Source: CAYTZH01 sp964442285 (GTDB lineage Bacteria; Myxococcota_A; UBA9160; JAFDET01). Taken from it: DNA of 6,442 nucleotides. Of the stretch, positions 4,796-6,442 are shown piece after piece; position 1 is the stretch's first letter, and each line of letters begins with the position of its first letter. Position numbers and translations under genes: made by a program. The notes beneath the pieces were generated by a model that saw nothing but the letters and a program-made list of their open reading frames with translations, was not told the origin of the DNA and ran no database searches. The stretch is taken from positions 1 to 6,442 of the forward strand of contig CAYTZH010000096.1 of NCBI GenBank assembly GCA_964442285.1, in the 5' to 3' direction.

Positions 4796-5266
4796 CTACT
4801 TGCCGAGCAGGACCGGCGGATTTGGGGCGTACGGGTTGTTCGGGCTGGTGGGGCTGTACTTGCTCCCATAGCGCCCGTACGGGTTGTTGATGCTGTCCGG
4901 GCTGTACGGGCTGCCGTAGCGACCGTAGGGGTTGGCCACGGAGTTGGGGTCGTACCGGTTCGAGTTCAGGCGCCCCAGGAACTTCCCGTCCGGCGCGACG
5001 ATCTTTGGCCCGCCCGTGGTGTACGGGTTGCGCACCCCCTGGGAGCTGTAGGGGCTGCCGTAGCGACCGTACGGGTTGTTGATGGACTTGGGGCTGTACG
5101 GACTGCCGTACAGCCCGTAGGGATTCGCCGTGGACTCTGCGTCGTACTTGTTGCCCCCCAGCTTGCCGAGGAACTTGTAGTCGTCGGCCGCGGCGGGGCC
5201 GGCCCAGCCGGACAGAGCTACCGCGGCCAGCGCAGCGAGCGCGAAACGGATGCTTCGAAGACGCAT
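4796..5266 (-). CDS. Secreted Asn-Pro-Tyr-Gly-rich tandem-repeat protein
   Basis: 156 residues, ATG at 5266 with Shine-Dalgarno GGAGG 7 nt upstream. An N-terminal signal peptide (Arg-rich start, Ala/Leu/Val core, cleavage probably after Ala-Ala-Ala at 27) sends it out of the cytoplasm. The mature part is two homologous units (about 32-94 and 96-156). Each opens with Phe-Leu-Gly-Lys/Arg-Leu-x-x-Asn and continues with copies of Asn-Pro-Tyr-Gly-Arg-Tyr-Gly-Ser-Pro-Tyr-Ser-Pro and Ser-Ile-Asn-Asn-Pro-Tyr. The DNA repeats too. There are no Cys, catalytic residues or membrane anchor after the signal. I know this repeat type as a conserved uncharacterised secreted protein in several bacterial groups; its function is unknown. 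It is monocistronic and convergent with the XRE gene. Confidence 0.85.
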   Translation of the reverse strand: MRLRSIRFALAALAAVALSGWAGPAAADDYKFLGKLGGNKYDAESTANPYGLYGSPYSPKSINNPYGRYGSPYSSQGVRNPYTTGGPKIVAPDGKFLGRLNSNRYDPNSVANPYGRYGSPYSPDSINNPYGRYGSKYSPTSPNNPYAPNPPVLLGK

Positions 5267-5316
5267 GGATCAATCCTCCAAGTCGGTAATCTAACGGATG
5301 GCAACGTCAGATCCGG

Positions 5317-5478
5317 TCACACGGGACGCGGACGCAGAGCAGAGCCGATGATCACCGGGCAGCCGGGCTCCTCCTCCAGAAGCCCACCGTCGGCCGTCTT
5401 CTCGGGCGCTTCCGGCTGCGAGCCGGCCGCCTAGGGCAGCAGCACGACGTCGGGCGGGTCGTTCGAGGGCTGTGCCAT
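5317..5478 (-). pseudogene. Short coupled frame interrupted by an in-frame amber codon
   Basis: ATG at 5478 overlaps the TGA of the 96-residue gene (ATGA), so ribosomes could reinitiate. The frame gives 15 residues (ending Asp-Val-Val-Leu-Leu-Pro), then TAG at 5433-5431. It stays open for 37 more sense codons (including Pro-Glu-Ala-Pro-Glu-Lys-Thr-Ala-Asp and Leu-Leu-Glu-Glu-Glu-Pro-Gly-Cys-Pro-Val-Ile-Ile) before TGA at 5319-5317. The distal part has plausible protein composition. Possible readings are a 15-residue peptide, a 52-residue protein broken by a nonsense mutation, or programmed readthrough. TAG is an ordinary stop for three neighbouring genes, which argues against recoding. I do not recognise the product. 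Confidence 0.35.
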
Positions 5479-5768
5479 CACGCGGCCCTCCGGCCGCGCC
5501 GCGGGGCGAAGCGGATCGAGATCTTCAGGTCCTCGGCTTTGGTGAAGAGCGCCAGGAACTCGTCGCGGCAGCGGCGGGCCACGGCCACGTCGGCGGTCTG
5601 CAGCGAGAAGCGCACGCGTTCCTGCACATGGCCCCGGTGGACCGTGAACGCGACCCACCACAGGCGCCCGTTGCGCCACAGATGGTGGTTGGGGTCCGCG
5701 TCCGGCGGGGCCGGGGGGATGTGCTGGATGAACTCGGGCTTGGGCAGGGATCGTTCGATTCGGGACAC
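5478..5768 (-). CDS. Small protein resembling a tyrosine-recombinase arm-binding domain
   Basis: 96 residues. I choose the GTG at 5768 because an AAGGAGG Shine-Dalgarno sits 7 nt before it and protein-like composition begins there. An ATG at 6005 is in frame but would add 79 residues read from a structured leader. The core runs His-His-Leu-Trp-Arg-Asn-Gly-Arg-Leu-Trp-Trp-Val-Ala-Phe-Thr-Val (28-43), a hairpin turn, Arg-Val-Arg-Phe-Ser-Leu-Gln-Thr-Ala-Asp, then the helix Ala-Arg-Arg-Cys-Arg-Asp-Glu-Phe-Leu-Ala-Leu-Phe. This strand-strand-'SL-T-D'-helix pattern resembles the N-terminal arm-DNA-binding domain of phage-type integrases, but there is no core-binding or catalytic domain and the C-terminus is Arg-rich. 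It may be a free-standing DNA-binding protein. It overlaps the next short frame by ATGA and follows an elaborate leader. Confidence 0.7.
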   Translation of the reverse strand: MSRIERSLPKPEFIQHIPPAPPDADPNHHLWRNGRLWWVAFTVHRGHVQERVRFSLQTADVAVARRCRDEFLALFTKAEDLKISIRFAPRRGRRAA

Positions 5769-5794
5769 GGTGCCTCCTCCTTCGAGAAGGCACC
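5769..5794 (-). promoter_or_regulatory. Hairpin sequestering the Shine-Dalgarno of the 96-residue gene
   Basis: On the minus strand GGTG-CCTTCT-CGA-AGGAGG-AGG-CACC precedes the GTG start directly. CCTTCT pairs with the AGGAGG Shine-Dalgarno and GGTG pairs with CACC, the AGG being bulged. Alternatively GGTGCCT pairs with AGGCACC as a 7-bp stem. In either fold the ribosome-binding site is occluded, a classic off-state for translational control. Confidence 0.55.
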
Positions 5795-5864
5795 CGGAGG
5801 GCGCAAGCCTCGCATCAGATGGGATTGCGCCGGACACTTCGTTGCCCCGGCTCCTTGCCGGGAC

Positions 5865-5965
5865 CGCATCTCCCGCCGTCCTGCGACGGGAATGGCACCT
5901 TGGGATGTCCACCCAGGTTGCCGGGCCCGCTATCGCGGGCCGCTCCGGATGCCAGTCGGAATCAT
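5865..5965 (-). ncRNA. S-box (SAM riboswitch)-like structured leader, candidate
   Basis: Minus-strand elements occur in S-box order: CGACTGGC (5958-5951), a perfect stem GGCCCGC-GATA-GCGGGCC (5941-5924), CCCGGCAACC (5925-5916), a hairpin, AAGGTGCCATTCCCG (5901-5887), hairpin CCGTC-GCAG-GACGG (5889-5876) and GGGAGATG (5874-5867). TGGCA pairs with TGCCA and ACCT with AGGT, as P2 and P3 would. Points against: no convincing P1, the GGAGGGA usually before ACTGG is missing, the P2b-like stem is unusually long, and the downstream gene is not methionine-related. Two more strong hairpins follow, CCCGGC-AAGGA-GCCGGG (5862-5846) and GGCGCAA/TTGCGCC (5831-5800). It could instead be another structured RNA. 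Confidence 0.4.
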
Positions 5966-6001
5966 TGCCTGCTAGTGGGTGTGTCGCAAGTAGGTTCTGT
6001 G

Positions 6002-6298
6002 TCATAGGAGTTCCGAGCTGTCCTCAGGTCGTTCCCTGTCGGCCCAGAAGACGGGCGGAGCCCCGCCTCGAGTGCCGAAGAACATCTCCTCGTGGACGTA
6101 CGCGGCCACGTGGCACAGGGCGGCCAGCGCGCCCGGCGCCCCGAGCCGATCCGCCTCAGCGCGGCATTCCGCGCACGCCCAGCTGACCCTCAGGCAGCTC
6201 TCCGAGCTGGCCGGAATGCGATCGAGGCAGATGGTGCAGAATCGATGCTCGTTCTGATACAGGGCGCGCTCGGCGTCGGTTCGCGAGACGCAGCGCAT
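6002..6298 (-). CDS. Cys-rich zinc-ribbon-like protein, 5' end uncertain
   Basis: 98 residues from the ATG at 6298. However, the frame remains open and protein-like upstream to the window edge (6442) with no ATG, GTG or TTG: it includes Gly-Gln-Val-Trp-Glu-Ile-Arg-Gly-Leu-Gly-His-Leu-Leu and Phe-Cys directly before the Met. That upstream Cys completes a Cys-Met-Arg-Cys pair, followed by Cys-Thr-Ile-Cys (21-24), Cys35, Cys42 and Cys45 in Cys-Ala-Glu-Cys. The spacing suggests bound zinc and perhaps a ribbon or treble-clef fold, so the true protein probably starts farther upstream or has lost its start. The C-terminal half is helical, with a Val-His-Glu-Glu-Met-Phe-Phe-Gly segment. No signal peptide is seen from this start. 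I do not recognise the family. Its TGA overlaps an ATG (ATGA at 6005) that opens a frame through the structured leader. Confidence 0.6.
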   Translation of the reverse strand: MRCVSRTDAERALYQNEHRFCTICLDRIPASSESCLRVSWACAECRAEADRLGAPGALAALCHVAAYVHEEMFFGTRGGAPPVFWADRERPEDSSELL

Positions 6299-6408
6299 GC
6301 AGAAGGCCTCGCCCCGGCCGGCCCGGGATGAAAGCAGGTGCCCGAGTCCGCGAATCTCCCAGACCTGGCCGCCGCCTACGGTCCGCTCTAGCCGAGGTTC
6401 CCCCGGGG

Positions 6409-6442
6409 ATTGGACATAGCGGGAGGTTACCGGACCTCGAAA
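6409..6442 (+). repeat. Diverged relative of the 67-bp repeat
   Basis: ATTGGACATAGC, then GAGG and TTACCGGAC, match the distal part of the two 67-bp repeats (TTGACATAGC, GAG, TATCGGAC) in the same order and spacing. This copy forms a clean hairpin GAGGT-TACCGG-ACCTC (6423-6438), a REP-like shape, and is preceded by CCCCGGGG (6401-6408). It is cut by the window edge. As with the other copies, a minus-strand frame without a recognisable start lies immediately downstream. Confidence 0.5.

Noticed and set aside
1..6442. CRISPR array or cas genes
   Set aside because: No regularly spaced direct repeats with unique spacers and no cas-like proteins. The only spaced repeats are within the secreted repeat protein and the operator arrays.

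Overview
The window is high-GC bacterial DNA. A PEP-CTERM secreted lectin, IS91-type transposase debris, many small accessory genes and several ATGA gene overlaps suggest a free-living Gram-negative of the broad deltaproteobacterial (Myxococcota/Desulfobacterota-like) type. That placement is inference, because no marker gene is present.

Layout. (1) 1-50 is the 3' half of a tRNA-Arg(UCG), from the anticodon arm to the encoded CCA. A minus-strand two-gene module ends 8 bp beyond it: an 89-residue partner (638-907) and a nucleotidyltransferase (59-637). A 17-bp exact copy of the tRNA anticodon stem-loop lies at 1032-1048, so the module looks like a small tRNA-anchored cassette. That copy coincides with the broken 3' end of an IS91-type transposase fragment (1031-1441). 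(2) A perfect 67-bp direct repeat (1444-1510 and 2671-2737) brackets a PEP-CTERM C-type-lectin gene (1732-2301) and a frameshifted, N-terminally truncated SGNH-hydrolase remnant (2312-2670). A related sequence sits at the right window edge. All three copies lie immediately 5' of a minus-strand frame that lacks a normal start. (3) 2696-4779 looks like a regulated accessory module. An ARPP-1-domain protein and a DUF4258-like protein (ATGA overlap) are transcribed leftward, and an XRE-type HTH regulator rightward. Between them are two GCGT-N7-ACGC operator-like palindromes 20 bp apart, one covering the predicted -10 of the ARPP-1 promoter. (4) A secreted tandem-repeat protein (4796-5266) converges on the regulator. 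(5) 5317-6442 is a minus-strand series: a Cys-rich zinc-ribbon-like protein whose frame is open to the window edge, a structured leader of about 230 nt with an S-box (SAM riboswitch)-like core and a hairpin that buries the Shine-Dalgarno, a 96-residue protein resembling an integrase arm-binding domain, and a short frame split by an amber codon.

The best candidates for something undescribed are the XRE/operator/ARPP-1/DUF4258 module, the S-box-like leader in front of the small integrase-arm-like gene, and the repeat family that abuts beheaded genes. Functions beyond the named families are inference.
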